From contig JBGVIL010000178.1 of NCBI GenBank assembly GCA_045123185.1, positions 1 to 64,000 of the forward strand: 64,000 nucleotides of DNA, written 5' to 3'. This stretch comes from UBA1231 sp045123185. GTDB taxonomy: Bacteria > Bacillota_I > Bacilli_A > ML615J-28 > CAG-313. Of the stretch, positions 21,122-29,179 are shown piece by piece (position 1 is the stretch's first letter; every line of letters starts with the position of its first letter). Under the pieces are notes generated by a model. The model was not told the DNA's origin and did no database searches. It saw only the letters and a list, made by a program, of their open reading frames with translations. The position numbers were made by a program, and so were the translations under genes.

Positions 21122-22327
21122 TTAATTTATTACTTTTAATAAGTAATTACATTTTTCTTTATTACCCAATGTCTTACCTTTATCACAAGATAATTTAACA
21201 CAATCGTGCCATTCTCTATTTTCAGTAATTCTAGACTTTGTAAGTTTAACGACAATATTCATTGGTTTACAATCGGTCACATCACAAGTAAGATATGTTC
21301 CAATACCATATGAATCTTTCATACGTTTACTAACATATTTATGAATGTCAATGGCTCTATCAATATTTAAACCATTACTGAAAACTACTTGTTTAGTGGT
21401 GGAATCAATACCTAATTGATTATACTTATTAATAAGTTTTTCAACTTGTTCTTCTTCAATACCACTATCAACTCTTACACCACTAAATAGCATTGCCATT
21501 TTTTTAGATAAATTATTGAAAAATACTTTATCACCAAAGCAATCATATAAATAATAACCTAAATCGCCATCATATACATCTGACCATTTTTTCATTACAT
21601 TATAATTACATTCAAATATGCCACTTACATTTTCTTCAAATGATATAATTTGATGACTCATAGTACCGATTGGTGTTAAATCATATTTCATGGCAAAATA
21701 TACGTTTGACGTTCCAGTAAATTTACCATTAAAATGTGTTTTAATACCACCTCGTTGTGCTGTTACAAATGCTTTAATTACAGTATCTTGATTATCAAAA
21801 CTAAATCTTCTTCTAGTTCCCATATCAGCAATATACAAACCATTTGTTAATGCTTTTTCAGCCTTCTCAAACGCTTTTGTAAATTCATTTGATTGGTTAT
21901 AAGTTTCCATTTCACCATTCAAAATATGGCTTAATTCTGATACCGTTGATAGAATTGGCATTTCCCACATGATAGTTGACCACCATTTTCCTTTTACGGT
22001 AATATCAAGATAACCTTCTTCATCTTGTTTAATTGTAAGTTCATTTTGGTTGAATCTATATCCTTTAAGAAATGTATCAATGAACCAAGTAGGTAAGAAA
22101 TAACATTTCTTTTTCATAAATTCAATTTCTTCATCTGTAATTATAACATTTGCCATGTTATTCATTTGCTCTTGAAGAAGTTCACTAAATCCTTTTGGGT
22201 ATTTAGTTTTATTTCTATCAAAGAATGTATATTCTACTTCTGCTCTAGGATATTTTTGTAAAATATAATACATACATGTGAATGTATATAAATCATTGTC
22301 TGTAAAGTGAGTTATAATTTGTTTCAT
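21122..22327 (-). CDS. pncB: Nicotinate phosphoribosyltransferase
   Basis: 401 residues, full length for the family. It joins nicotinate to PRPP to make nicotinate mononucleotide, the committed step of Preiss-Handler NAD synthesis. Signatures: TDNDLYTFT at 9-17, GTRRRFSFD at 170-178, FTGTSNVYFA at 203-212 and PIGTMSHQ at 219-226, whose His is the phosphorylated residue in PncB enzymes. Together with the nicotinamidase at 31840 it would rebuild NAD precursors from nicotinamide. It follows the M42 peptidase gene by 8 bases and shares its promoter at 23440. Confidence 0.95.
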   Translation of the reverse strand: MKQIITHFTDNDLYTFTCMYYILQKYPRAEVEYTFFDRNKTKYPKGFSELLQEQMNNMANVIITDEEIEFMKKKCYFLPTWFIDTFLKGYRFNQNELTIKQDEEGYLDITVKGKWWSTIMWEMPILSTVSELSHILNGEMETYNQSNEFTKAFEKAEKALTNGLYIADMGTRRRFSFDNQDTVIKAFVTAQRGGIKTHFNGKFTGTSNVYFAMKYDLTPIGTMSHQIISFEENVSGIFECNYNVMKKWSDVYDGDLGYYLYDCFGDKVFFNNLSKKMAMLFSGVRVDSGIEEEQVEKLINKYNQLGIDSTTKQVVFSNGLNIDRAIDIHKYVSKRMKDSYGIGTYLTCDVTDCKPMNIVVKLTKSRITENREWHDCVKLSCDKGKTLGNKEKCNYLLKVIN

Positions 22328-22335
22328 AACATTAA

Positions 22336-23391
22336 TTAATATGGTTTTTCAATTTTCAAAATAGTATGATAAATACCTTGAATTAAACTATCCAAATCTC
22401 TAAAATCACATACTTCAACTTGTGTGTGCATATTTCTCAATGGAATTGAAAGTAATACATTCTTACAATCACTTGAACTTTGTTTAATTGGGTTTGTGTT
22501 TGTCATACAACCATCTAATGAAAATTCTTGAAAAGGAATGTTATTTGTTTGAAATACTTCCTTTGTTAAATCAACAAAATCTTCATTGCAATCTGGACTA
22601 TGAACAATACATCCACCTTTACCCAATTTAACATCACCCCACTCTTTCTTTTCAACATACCCATCATCAGTTGCGAATGTGACATCCAAGTCAATAGAGT
22701 ATTGTGGGTCAATTCGTTGGGCACTTGCAATAGCACCACTTGCTGTTGTTTCTTCTTGTGTACAACATACCCCCCAAACTTTAATTTTATTAAGAGTGTG
22801 CTTTGATAAAAGTTTCATTACTTCTGCAACAATAAATACACCAACTTTATCATCACATCCTCTAGATGAAAAACGATTCATACCAAGTTCACTATATTCG
22901 CCATTAATAATGATATGATTACCAATTGAAATACCACTAGCAATTGCCTCTTCTTTTGAAGAAAAACCACAATCAATTTTCATATCTGTAATTTTTGTAA
23001 CTTTATCTTTATTTTCAGAATGATATTCAATATGGATAGGTGTTTTTCCAATAACTCCATTAATGAAATTTCCAATGAAACCATTCTTTCTAGTTAAAAT
23101 AGTAACTCTACTACCCAACAGAACTTTTTGGTCTACACCACCATTCATAATGAAATAAATAAATCCATCATCATCAATATATTGAACTCTTAAAGCAATT
23201 TCATCAATATGAGCAGATAACATTACATTAATATCACCATTTCCAACTGAAACACCGTAATTATTAATATTATCAGAAAATTCATAATTTGTGCATGAAT
23301 TCAAATATTCACCAAATACAAAAATACCCTCTTTTTCAAAACCATTAGGTGTGTGAGTTGATAATAAAAGTTTCAAAAATTCTTTATTCAT
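22336..23391 (-). CDS. M42 family metallopeptidase
   Basis: 351 residues from the ATG at 23391; a longer frame to 23469 would include the promoter. M42 enzymes are dinuclear-metal aminopeptidases that form large hollow tetrahedra. Ligand motifs: AHIDEIA near the N terminus, RGCDDKVG, QEETTASGA with the general base Glu, a later Asp in FATDDG, and LRNMHTQVE with the last His. A phage copy could recycle amino acids from host peptides. First gene of an operon with pncB. The spacing and motifs are complete, so it is probably active. Confidence 0.9.
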   Translation of the reverse strand: MNKEFLKLLLSTHTPNGFEKEGIFVFGEYLNSCTNYEFSDNINNYGVSVGNGDINVMLSAHIDEIALRVQYIDDDGFIYFIMNGGVDQKVLLGSRVTILTRKNGFIGNFINGVIGKTPIHIEYHSENKDKVTKITDMKIDCGFSSKEEAIASGISIGNHIIINGEYSELGMNRFSSRGCDDKVGVFIVAEVMKLLSKHTLNKIKVWGVCCTQEETTASGAIASAQRIDPQYSIDLDVTFATDDGYVEKKEWGDVKLGKGGCIVHSPDCNEDFVDLTKEVFQTNNIPFQEFSLDGCMTNTNPIKQSSSDCKNVLLSIPLRNMHTQVEVCDFRDLDSLIQGIYHTILKIEKPY

Positions 23392-23439
23392 ATTATTTTT
23401 TTTTATGTTATTAAATATTATTTTTTTCTTTTGATGATA

Positions 23440-23470
23440 CAAAGATATGAAAAAAACGGATAATTTCAAA
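23440..23470 (-). promoter_or_regulatory. Promoter nested in a terminator
   Basis: TTTG at 23470-23467, 19-base spacer, TATCTTTG at 23447-23440, for the M42/pncB operon. The -33 box is in the loop of the hairpin 23455-23482. Confidence 0.8.
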
Positions 23471-23482
23471 AGTTTCTCCGTT
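23455..23482 (-). terminator. Terminator of the radical SAM/Cys-rich peptide operon
   Basis: AACGGA/TCCGTT with further imperfect pairs inside, then T on the minus strand. It lies 18 bases after the peptide gene's stop. Confidence 0.7.
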
Positions 23483-23500
23483 AAATTTTGTTAAATACTT

Positions 23501-23794
23501 TTAACCACAAGTTCCATATGTTGGGTATGTACCGCATCCACCACCTCCACAACTATATGATGATACTCTTCTACCACCACAACCATAACTAGGTTGCTCC
23601 CAACCACAAACATTACGTGCAACACCACAACCACTATTTCGTTCTTCATATACATGATAAGGAACTGCATAACTTTCACCATCATACATCAATGATGAAC
23701 AATTGTTTCTTCTTTGTCTTTTTTTAATTTCAAGCATTAATTCTATTTCTCTTGCAACAGAATCATCATCAATAATAAAAACTCTTCTACTCAT
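23501..23794 (-). CDS. Cys/Gly-rich peptide, possible RiPP precursor
   Basis: 97 residues. Residues 1-50 are charged and leader-like (helical, EIELMLEIKKRQRRN). Residues 53-97 are Gly, Tyr and Cys rich, with six Cys at 56, 63, 72, 82, 87 and 96, mostly next to Gly (SCGGGGCGTYPTYGTCG). It begins 1 base after the stop of the radical SAM gene, so the two are coupled. The layout, a helical leader and a Cys-rich core beside a radical SAM protein with extra Cys, is that of sactipeptide or ranthipeptide loci. A plain metal-binding or structural role is equally possible from sequence alone. Confidence 0.8.
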   Translation of the reverse strand: MSRRVFIIDDDSVAREIELMLEIKKRQRRNNCSSLMYDGESYAVPYHVYEERNSGCGVARNVCGWEQPSYGCGGRRVSSYSCGGGGCGTYPTYGTCG

Positions 23795-23795
23795 A

Positions 23796-24608
23796 TTAAT
23801 TTAAAATCCATTTAATAAATTCTTCATTTTCTTTTGTAAAATCCCAATCTTGATATATTTTACCATTTGGGGTAATTAATATATCATTAATATAACATTT
23901 ATCTTTTAATTGATAAGATGAATATTGCAAACCTCTATGATAGCATACTAAACAATTCGGTGCTTGGAAAAATTCAGAATTACATACCATACAAGTGTTA
24001 GTACCTATATAATCAAAATAGTTAGCCAACAAATCATCCGTTTCATTTCTATCCTTTAATGTTGTTGTATCAATATATCTATAATCTTCTCTAAGATTAA
24101 TTAATCTATGTTCACTACCATATTGATTAATGAATTTGAATAATTTAGTAACATCTAATTTTTTAGGTAATACAGTATTAATTCTAATAGGTTTAATTAT
24201 TGACATTAACTTATCATCTGTTGATGTAGGTGAATCAAATTGATAATTAAGATGTCTAGAAATATTAATACCACCAATTTTAGGTTCATTATTAATATAT
24301 TCAATTACTTCATCAATATTATCCATTTTTGGTAATGTTGTGTTAATGTATACCACTTTATTCATTGAATTTATAATTTTTTTAAGATTTTCAAGGTTTG
24401 AAAGTGGTTCACCACCAGTCAAAACATATTCTTTAATGATATGATTATTATTTAAGATTTTAATTTTGTTAATAATTTCATCTAAATTAAAATCATTTTT
24501 CATATCACTATACATTTGTTTTGAAGTGCAAAATGGACAATTGTTATTACAATCCCAAGGTACAAATATTGTACATGCTAAATTTCCTCTTCCACTAAGG
24601 TAAATCAT
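23796..24608 (-). CDS. Radical SAM enzyme with C-terminal Cys cluster
   Basis: 270 residues. The iron-sulfur motif is CNNNCPFC (Cys 20, 24, 27), followed by LTGGEPLS at 63-70, the SAM-binding GGE motif. A second group of Cys (206, 209, 219, 222, 238) and ILITPNGKIYQD resemble the SPASM/twitch domain that carries auxiliary clusters in peptide-modifying enzymes. The substrate is unknown; the Cys-rich peptide encoded 1 base downstream is the obvious candidate. A QueE-like or other small-molecule role is less likely because of the auxiliary Cys. Promoter at 24638. Confidence 0.88.
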   Translation of the reverse strand: MIYLSGRGNLACTIFVPWDCNNNCPFCTSKQMYSDMKNDFNLDEIINKIKILNNNHIIKEYVLTGGEPLSNLENLKKIINSMNKVVYINTTLPKMDNIDEVIEYINNEPKIGGINISRHLNYQFDSPTSTDDKLMSIIKPIRINTVLPKKLDVTKLFKFINQYGSEHRLINLREDYRYIDTTTLKDRNETDDLLANYFDYIGTNTCMVCNSEFFQAPNCLVCYHRGLQYSSYQLKDKCYINDILITPNGKIYQDWDFTKENEEFIKWILN

Positions 24609-24637
24609 ATTTTTATAGTTTTTATATGTTTATACCA

Positions 24638-24666
24638 CAAAGATATAAAAAAATAACGAGAACTAA
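24638..24666 (-). promoter_or_regulatory. Promoter of the radical SAM operon
   Basis: TATCTTTG at 24645-24638 on the minus strand. The -33 region reads TTTT rather than TTTG and lies in the loop of hairpin 24655-24680, so the upstream box is weak. Confidence 0.6.
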
Positions 24667-24680
24667 AAATAATTCTCGTT
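24655..24680 (-). terminator. Terminator nested with promoter
   Basis: AACGAGAA/TTCTCGTT followed on the minus strand by ATTTTTTTA. It ends the gene at 24689. Confidence 0.75.
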
Positions 24681-24688
24681 AATATTTG

Positions 24689-25219
24689 TTAAACAACAAC
24701 CCATTTACCTTCATAATTTTTCCAATAAATATTTTTAAGATTTTTTACATTTGTCCATTGTATAAAATCAGTATATGAAGGTTCTGTTTCTAAATTAGTA
24801 AACTTATATATTTCCATTTGTGGATAATATTGTGTATATTGAACCCAACATAATTTACCATGAAACATACATAAAAAATATGTACTAACATATGTACGTT
24901 GTTCACCATTTCTATCTGTATATGTTTTAGGAAATTTATGTTCTTTTGCTTTACCAAAACAAAAGTGTTCTTTCTTTATTTTATATACATTTCCATTATA
25001 TACCCATTCTTTTTCATAATCTCTCCATAAAGCATTTATTTCTTCAAATGCCTTTTTTTTATTTATAAAATGTGCTTCATTTTTATCAATCATATTGATT
25101 AATTCATTACGATTCTTTCTTCTATCTTCATTTATTGAATATGGAGAAACTTTAAGAAATATGTCGTTATTTGAAGTTATTTTATAAATTTCACCATTAT
25201 TTGTTTTTATAAATTTCAT
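24689..25219 (-). CDS. Hypothetical protein
   Basis: 176 residues, aromatic-rich (many Trp and Tyr). A central basic part (residues 75-105: KIKKEHFCFGKAKEHKFPKTY) is followed by strands. It resembles small phage-encoded beta-rich proteins but I do not recognise a family. It follows the small Cys protein at 25234 by 14 bases and ends at the terminator 24655-24680. Confidence 0.8.
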   Translation of the reverse strand: MKFIKTNNGEIYKITSNNDIFLKVSPYSINEDRRKNRNELINMIDKNEAHFINKKKAFEEINALWRDYEKEWVYNGNVYKIKKEHFCFGKAKEHKFPKTYTDRNGEQRTYVSTYFLCMFHGKLCWVQYTQYYPQMEIYKFTNLETEPSYTDFIQWTNVKNLKNIYWKNYEGKWVVV

Positions 25220-25233
25220 AATTATTTGTTTTA

Positions 25234-25383
25234 TTAACCTTTCTTTTTAAAAAATGTACATTCACCATTTTTGCCATAAAATACAATATAGTCTAAATTT
25301 TTTATTATTCGACAGTGTGGTTTTCTTACTAAACAATGTTCACAATTTGGACATTGTTCTAAATTAACATTAATATTTCCCAT
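25234..25383 (-). CDS. Small zinc-ribbon-like protein
   Basis: 49 residues from the ATG at 25383; a longer frame to 25419 would include the promoter. CPNCEHCLVRKPHC and a later Cys give five Cys and two His, enough for one or two zinc sites. First gene after the promoter at 25409. Function unknown. Confidence 0.75.
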   Translation of the reverse strand: MGNINVNLEQCPNCEHCLVRKPHCRIIKNLDYIVFYGKNGECTFFKKKG

Positions 25384-25408
25384 TATTTTTCTTCTTTCAG
25401 CAACTTTG

Positions 25409-25439
25409 CAAAAATACAAAAAAAATATTATAAAAACGA
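25409..25439 (-). promoter_or_regulatory. Probable -33/-7 promoter
   Basis: TATTTTTG at 25416-25409 on the minus strand; the -33 position reads TTCG, so it is a weaker match. It lies upstream of the gene at 25234. Confidence 0.55.
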
Positions 25440-25482
25440 ATATTTTTCTTAAATTTTAAAAGAACTGTTCTTTACTCATTAG

Positions 25483-25908
25483 TTATGAATTTTTATAAAT
25501 ATAATCAAACTTAATCTCTCTTAATTTTCTATCACTTATACCAAAACTTCTAATATAAGAATAAACCCTATTTTCTTTAATTCTTTTTATTAATATTTGC
25601 TTAATAATAAATTCTTGTCCACCAAATAATGTTGGTTTATCACCAAATTTAGTTATTATTTCAAATAAATCATTAACATACTTATCCATTATTATATTTT
25701 TATAGTCTTCAACATACTTATTATATGGGTAAAAATGATCTAATATAACATGTGGAAATCTTATTTCACTTTTACAAGACACAAAATTAATAATTTGACT
25801 AATTTCTAATCTTACTTTTTTATGAAAATCGTAATTTTTATTTTTACTTTTTAATAATTTACATATTTCTTTAATATAGTAATTATTTCTTAAATCAAGT
25901 GTTTCCAT
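25483..25908 (-). CDS. Hypothetical protein
   Basis: 141 residues, helical, basic and aromatic. A conserved-looking piece FPHVILDHFYPYNKYVEDY lies in the middle. Three bases separate it from the gene at 25912, so it is in the protease operon starting at 26769. Not recognised. Confidence 0.8.
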   Translation of the reverse strand: METLDLRNNYYIKEICKLLKSKNKNYDFHKKVRLEISQIINFVSCKSEIRFPHVILDHFYPYNKYVEDYKNIIMDKYVNDLFEIITKFGDKPTLFGGQEFIIKQILIKRIKENRVYSYIRSFGISDRKLREIKFDYIYKNS

Positions 25909-25911
25909 AAT

Positions 25912-26106
25912 TCAATTGATTAATCTATAAACTGATTTTTTAGCATCTTCAATTAATGTTGGCATTAAATCAAACATTTTTATCTTTTGCTCATTAGTTA
26001 AATTTTGTCCTTGCAATTCATCTAATACATCTAGTAAAGTTACAATTGGTTGAATCATATTTCTTAACTTTGCATTAAGTGTTTCATTTAGAGTTGTTTC
26101 CATCAT
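25912..26106 (-). CDS. Small helical hypothetical protein
   Basis: 64 residues, probably two helices with a leucine-rich core (IQPIVTLLDVLDELQGQNL). Its start overlaps the end of the gene at 26084 by 23 bases. An internal ATG one codon later is equally possible. Function unknown. Confidence 0.7.
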   Translation of the reverse strand: MMETTLNETLNAKLRNMIQPIVTLLDVLDELQGQNLTNEQKIKMFDLMPTLIEDAKKSVYRLIN

Positions 26107-26266
26107 TTAACATACCAATTAATTCCATTGCTTTACAAATACCTCTACTCATACCAATATTATAAGAATAACCTTGTGAATCAGTTAATGCTAACTTATA
26201 ATATTTCTTATGTTCTTTTCTAAGAATTTCAAGTATTTCTTTTTTTGTTTTGTTATTATTACTCAT
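26084..26266 (-). CDS. Small helical hypothetical protein
   Basis: 60 residues, Lys-rich helix then a Gly/Met/Tyr segment (SQGYSYNIGMSRGICKAMELIG). The start shares one base with the stop of the protease gene at 26266, showing tight coupling. Function unknown. Confidence 0.7.
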   Translation of the reverse strand: MSNNNKTKKEILEILRKEHKKYYKLALTDSQGYSYNIGMSRGICKAMELIGMLNDGNNSK

Positions 26267-26769
26267 TATTTTTTTAAAATTAATAAATGTTCATCATAAT
26301 CAATTGTAACGTTTGAAAAATTACTTAATACATTTTGTCCTAATAAAAATAATGATTCACTATTATTTGAAACAGAACATAATACATTATACACTACCAT
26401 ATCACCAATAGTTAATTTTTTAATGTTATACATATTGGTTGTTTCAGTATTACCATTTGCATCAGTTAATTCAGATGTACCAACTAAGTCATCATCATCA
26501 ATTACACCAAGTGAATACAAATAATTAAATTTTGTGTATGGTATTGAAATGCAAGAACATCCAGTATCTAGTATAAATTCCAATTCATGACCATTTATTT
26601 TAGCATCAAGATAATAAATGTTAGTTAAATAATCTTTTTTTAATTCAATTATTTCTTCATTTGGTGAAGAATTATCAATATAACTTTTTGTCTTAAAATA
26701 ATCAATTGATAGATTTATAAAAACAAGACAAAGTATAATTGGTATAGTTTTATTAAGTATTTTTTTCAT
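26266..26769 (-). CDS. Retropepsin-like aspartic protease, membrane anchored
   Basis: 167 residues from the ATG at 26769. An N-terminal hydrophobic segment (about 7-23) anchors it; the rest is a single retropepsin-like lobe with FILDTGCSCISI (catalytic DTG) and the second-half signature LFLLGQNVLSNF. Such bacterial proteases work as dimers in the periplasm. A phage copy could cut an envelope protein or a phage virion or membrane protein; the target is unknown. First gene of a four-gene operon with promoter at 26789. Confidence 0.85.
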   Translation of the reverse strand: MKKILNKTIPIILCLVFINLSIDYFKTKSYIDNSSPNEEIIELKKDYLTNIYYLDAKINGHELEFILDTGCSCISIPYTKFNYLYSLGVIDDDDLVGTSELTDANGNTETTNMYNIKKLTIGDMVVYNVLCSVSNNSESLFLLGQNVLSNFSNVTIDYDEHLLILKK

Positions 26770-26788
26770 AATTATTTTTTTTATGATA

Positions 26789-26820
26789 CAAAAATACATA
26801 AAAAAACTGAAATAAACAAA
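26789..26820 (-). promoter_or_regulatory. Promoter in a decayed terminator
   Basis: TTTG at 26820-26817, 20-base spacer, TATTTTTG at 26796-26789. The surrounding hairpin (26806-26815 with 26821-26830) has two mismatches in ten pairs. Confidence 0.8.
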
Positions 26821-26839
26821 TTATCTCCGTTAAAAACTG

Positions 26840-27655
26840 TTAATCATTCTTTAAAATTGGCATAATGTTCATATCATTAAATTTTTCTTTATTTTCTGTT
26901 ATAATGAAAGCATCTTCTATTTGCCAAGCATATCTTTCAATTTCCTTATGTAATGATTTAATCCATTTATAAATTTTTGTTTTATAAACAAATCTACCAT
27001 ATTTTAAACCATCATTAAATTGATTCCAATCAATACCTTTTTCATCAAGTAACATTTTAATTTGTTCATCAGTATTTTTATTTAACAATGATTTTTTTGG
27101 TAAATATGTTTGTGTGGTTTGTTGTTTTGAATTTCTAATGCAATCATTTTGTCTCCAAATAATATATGCAATAACATCATTATAATTATCAACATCCCAT
27201 ACTTTACAATCAAACATTGGCATTGGAGTATTTGCAAGTAAATCAAATGTTTCAATTGGACTACTGGTTGGTGATGTTATTACATTTTCAAATAACATTC
27301 TATTAAATATAGCAGTTGCCATTGATGGTATAATTGATTGTAATTTACATAATCTATTACCAAAAAATGGTTCAGTTGTTTCATCCTCAAAATCAGTTAA
27401 AACAAATGTAATTTCATCTGATTGTACATAAGCAAATTTACAACCACCAACATGTTCGCATACATATTTTGCTGTTTCATTCATTAATTCAACAAAATAA
27501 TCATCAAATGGAAGTTTAAAATGCTTCTTTATAATTGATGAAAAAGAACGACCATCAATCATAGCCATGACATATCTTTTCTTAGGAAGTACAATATCAT
27601 ATTTACTTCTTAGTTCTTCCATTCGTTCTTTTAATGTCTTTACTCTTTCTTCCAT
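26840..27655 (-). CDS. Thg1-like 3'-5' nucleotidyltransferase
   Basis: 271 residues, full length for the tRNA-His guanylyltransferase family. Catalytic features: DGR at 34-36 in AMIDGRSFS and QSDEITFV (S79, D80, E81). Thg1 adds G-1 to tRNA-His; the Thg1-like proteins of bacteria and archaea repair truncated 5' ends of tRNAs by reverse polymerisation. In this genome it may mature or repair the unusual tRNAs at 1-687, or tRNAs damaged by host defence nucleases; this is inference. It follows the gene at 27693 in the same operon (promoter 28052). Confidence 0.92.
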   Translation of the reverse strand: MEERVKTLKERMEELRSKYDIVLPKKRYVMAMIDGRSFSSIIKKHFKLPFDDYFVELMNETAKYVCEHVGGCKFAYVQSDEITFVLTDFEDETTEPFFGNRLCKLQSIIPSMATAIFNRMLFENVITSPTSSPIETFDLLANTPMPMFDCKVWDVDNYNDVIAYIIWRQNDCIRNSKQQTTQTYLPKKSLLNKNTDEQIKMLLDEKGIDWNQFNDGLKYGRFVYKTKIYKWIKSLHKEIERYAWQIEDAFIITENKEKFNDMNIMPILKND

Positions 27656-27692
27656 GTTTATCTCTTTTTAATGTAATATTATTTTTCTTAAA

Positions 27693-28025
27693 TTACTTTG
27701 AATCATAATAAACTATATCTTCATTATTTTCTTTTTCAATTGAATTATTAAAGTCAATGACGAAATCATTATATAATTTAGTTGTATTTAAAAATTTTTT
27801 ATCTTCATTTTCAAGTTCTTCTGTTAATAAGTTAGAAAATAAAAATGCATTATCTTTATTTTTAAATGAATAACTTACTTTTTCATCTTTAACTGCCATA
27901 ACTATTACTATAGTATATGACATTTTTCCACCATATAATTGACTTTCTTGATAATATGTTTTAATGACATTATCTTTTTTTATAGTGGTGTATGATTTTG
28001 TAAGTATACTTTCTTTTTCTCTCAT
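27693..28025 (-). CDS. Hypothetical protein
   Basis: 110 residues, strand-rich first half (SYTIVIVMAVKDEKVSYSF) and a helical second half. First gene of an operon with the Thg1-like gene. A link to tRNA processing is possible only through position. Not recognised. Confidence 0.78.
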   Translation of the reverse strand: MREKESILTKSYTTIKKDNVIKTYYQESQLYGGKMSYTIVIVMAVKDEKVSYSFKNKDNAFLFSNLLTEELENEDKKFLNTTKLYNDFVIDFNNSIEKENNEDIVYYDSK

Positions 28026-28051
28026 AACTAATATATTTTATATTTATATTG

Positions 28052-28083
28052 CAAATATATAAAAAAAACCTAGATAAAACAAA
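28052..28083 (-). promoter_or_regulatory. Promoter nested in a terminator
   Basis: TTTG at 28083-28080 in the loop of hairpin 28067-28094, 20-base spacer, TATATTTG at 28059-28052. Confidence 0.85.
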
Positions 28084-28094
28084 TTATCTAGGTT
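28067..28094 (-). terminator. Terminator nested with promoter
   Basis: AACCTAGATAA/TTATCTAGGTT with a six-base loop, then eight T on the minus strand. The stem sequence is almost the same as at 16880-16906. Confidence 0.85.
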
Positions 28095-28102
28095 AATTTT
28101 TG

Positions 28103-28417
28103 TTAAACAAATGAACTAATTATTTTATTTTTATAAATTTTAGAACATTCAAAAGGTACTTTACAATATTGTTTTTCATTAGCATCTTCAACTTTATATA
28201 TAATATTGTACCTACTTAATGTTTCTATTGGAAAATCCACATCATTATGCTTCAGTTTATAACATAAGATAAATAAATCTTCTTTTTCTTTATGTGCAAT
28301 GTTTTGTTCTGTTCCAAACCCAACAATTTTACATAATACATCGGTACTTCCAAGTTTTACAAACATTGTTTCACCGCAATTTTCAACAATAATTTCAATA
28401 CCTTTTTCAACGTCCAT
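28103..28417 (-). CDS. Hypothetical protein
   Basis: 104 residues, beta-rich with three conserved-looking Cys (ENCGETMF, DVLCKIVGFG, LFILCYKL). No motif I know. It lies 31 bases after the HTH gene at 28449 and ends at the terminator 28067-28094. Confidence 0.78.
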   Translation of the reverse strand: MDVEKGIEIIVENCGETMFVKLGSTDVLCKIVGFGTEQNIAHKEKEDLFILCYKLKHNDVDFPIETLSRYNIIYKVEDANEKQYCKVPFECSKIYKNKIISSFV

Positions 28418-28448
28418 TAGTTCAAAAATTTTTATTAAGTTATTTTAA

Positions 28449-29105
28449 TTACTTATTTTCTCCCAAAACTCGTTTAATATACTTTGAAACTGTCTTATCA
28501 GACAATCCAACTTCTTTTGCAATTGCTCTAAATGAAGCACCATCCTTATACATTCCAACAATTACTTTAAGTAATTCATCAGAAGTCATTGGTTTATTTG
28601 ATTTTGGTGTTTCAACAACAATTTCTTCTTTCGGTTGTGTTTCGCCAACTGGTTCAAATTCTTCTTCAACAGTTTCAGTTCTACGCATTGAGAATGTTGT
28701 AGGTTGTTCTTCTACATTTGTTTTCTTCATTTTGAAGAACATGATTTTATTTTCAGAATCATATTCTTGTGTAATTTTATCAACAAGAACGTCAGATGGA
28801 ATTGTAACAGTTGTTGTTGATTTAGAATTAAAATTACCATTTTCTGTTTTTTCTTCTACAATGACAGTTAATGTATCATCTTCAATCTTGAATTGAAGTG
28901 TTTGTGTTTCTCTATCATATTTAACTTCAAGAATATATTCATTATCCTTTTTCTTCAAAAGGTCTTTGAATGTTTGCTTCATTGTGTTAAATTCCTTTTC
29001 AAAATCAGTTTCTTCAATTTCTTTTGCAAGTTTATGCAAATCCAACAAAACACCACTAAGTGTATCAGTTACTTTTTTTCCTAAAAAATTCAAAACTTTA
29101 CCCAT
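28449..29105 (-). CDS. Protein with C-terminal helix-turn-helix
   Basis: 218 residues from the ATG at 29105; the longer frame would include the promoter leader. Residues 1-50 are helical, 55-130 form a strand-rich domain (YILEVKYDRETQTLQFKI), then a linker, and the last 45 residues are a helix-turn-helix of the resolvase or sigma region-4 type (GASFRAIAKEVGLSDKTVSKYIKRV). It is probably a DNA-binding regulator or accessory factor. Promoter at 29145. Confidence 0.82.
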   Translation of the reverse strand: MGKVLNFLGKKVTDTLSGVLLDLHKLAKEIEETDFEKEFNTMKQTFKDLLKKKDNEYILEVKYDRETQTLQFKIEDDTLTVIVEEKTENGNFNSKSTTTVTIPSDVLVDKITQEYDSENKIMFFKMKKTNVEEQPTTFSMRRTETVEEEFEPVGETQPKEEIVVETPKSNKPMTSDELLKVIVGMYKDGASFRAIAKEVGLSDKTVSKYIKRVLGENK

Positions 29106-29144
29106 AATTTTATTTTTCTTTTTGTTTTTATTATTTTTATGTTG

Positions 29145-29176
29145 CAAAAATATATTTTATTTTTGTAAAATACAAA
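29145..29176 (-). promoter_or_regulatory. Bacteroidota -33/-7 promoter
   Basis: TTTG at 29176-29173, 20-base spacer, TATTTTTG at 29152-29145, for the HTH gene. The -33 box lies at the end of the gene at 29180. Confidence 0.8.
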
Positions 29177-29179
29177 TTA

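Noticed and set aside
23491..23685. Val-rich minus-strand ORF overlapping the Cys-rich peptide gene
   Set aside because: It is an alternative frame of the Gly/Cys-rich coding region; the frame at 23501 starts 1 base after the radical SAM stop and is better placed.
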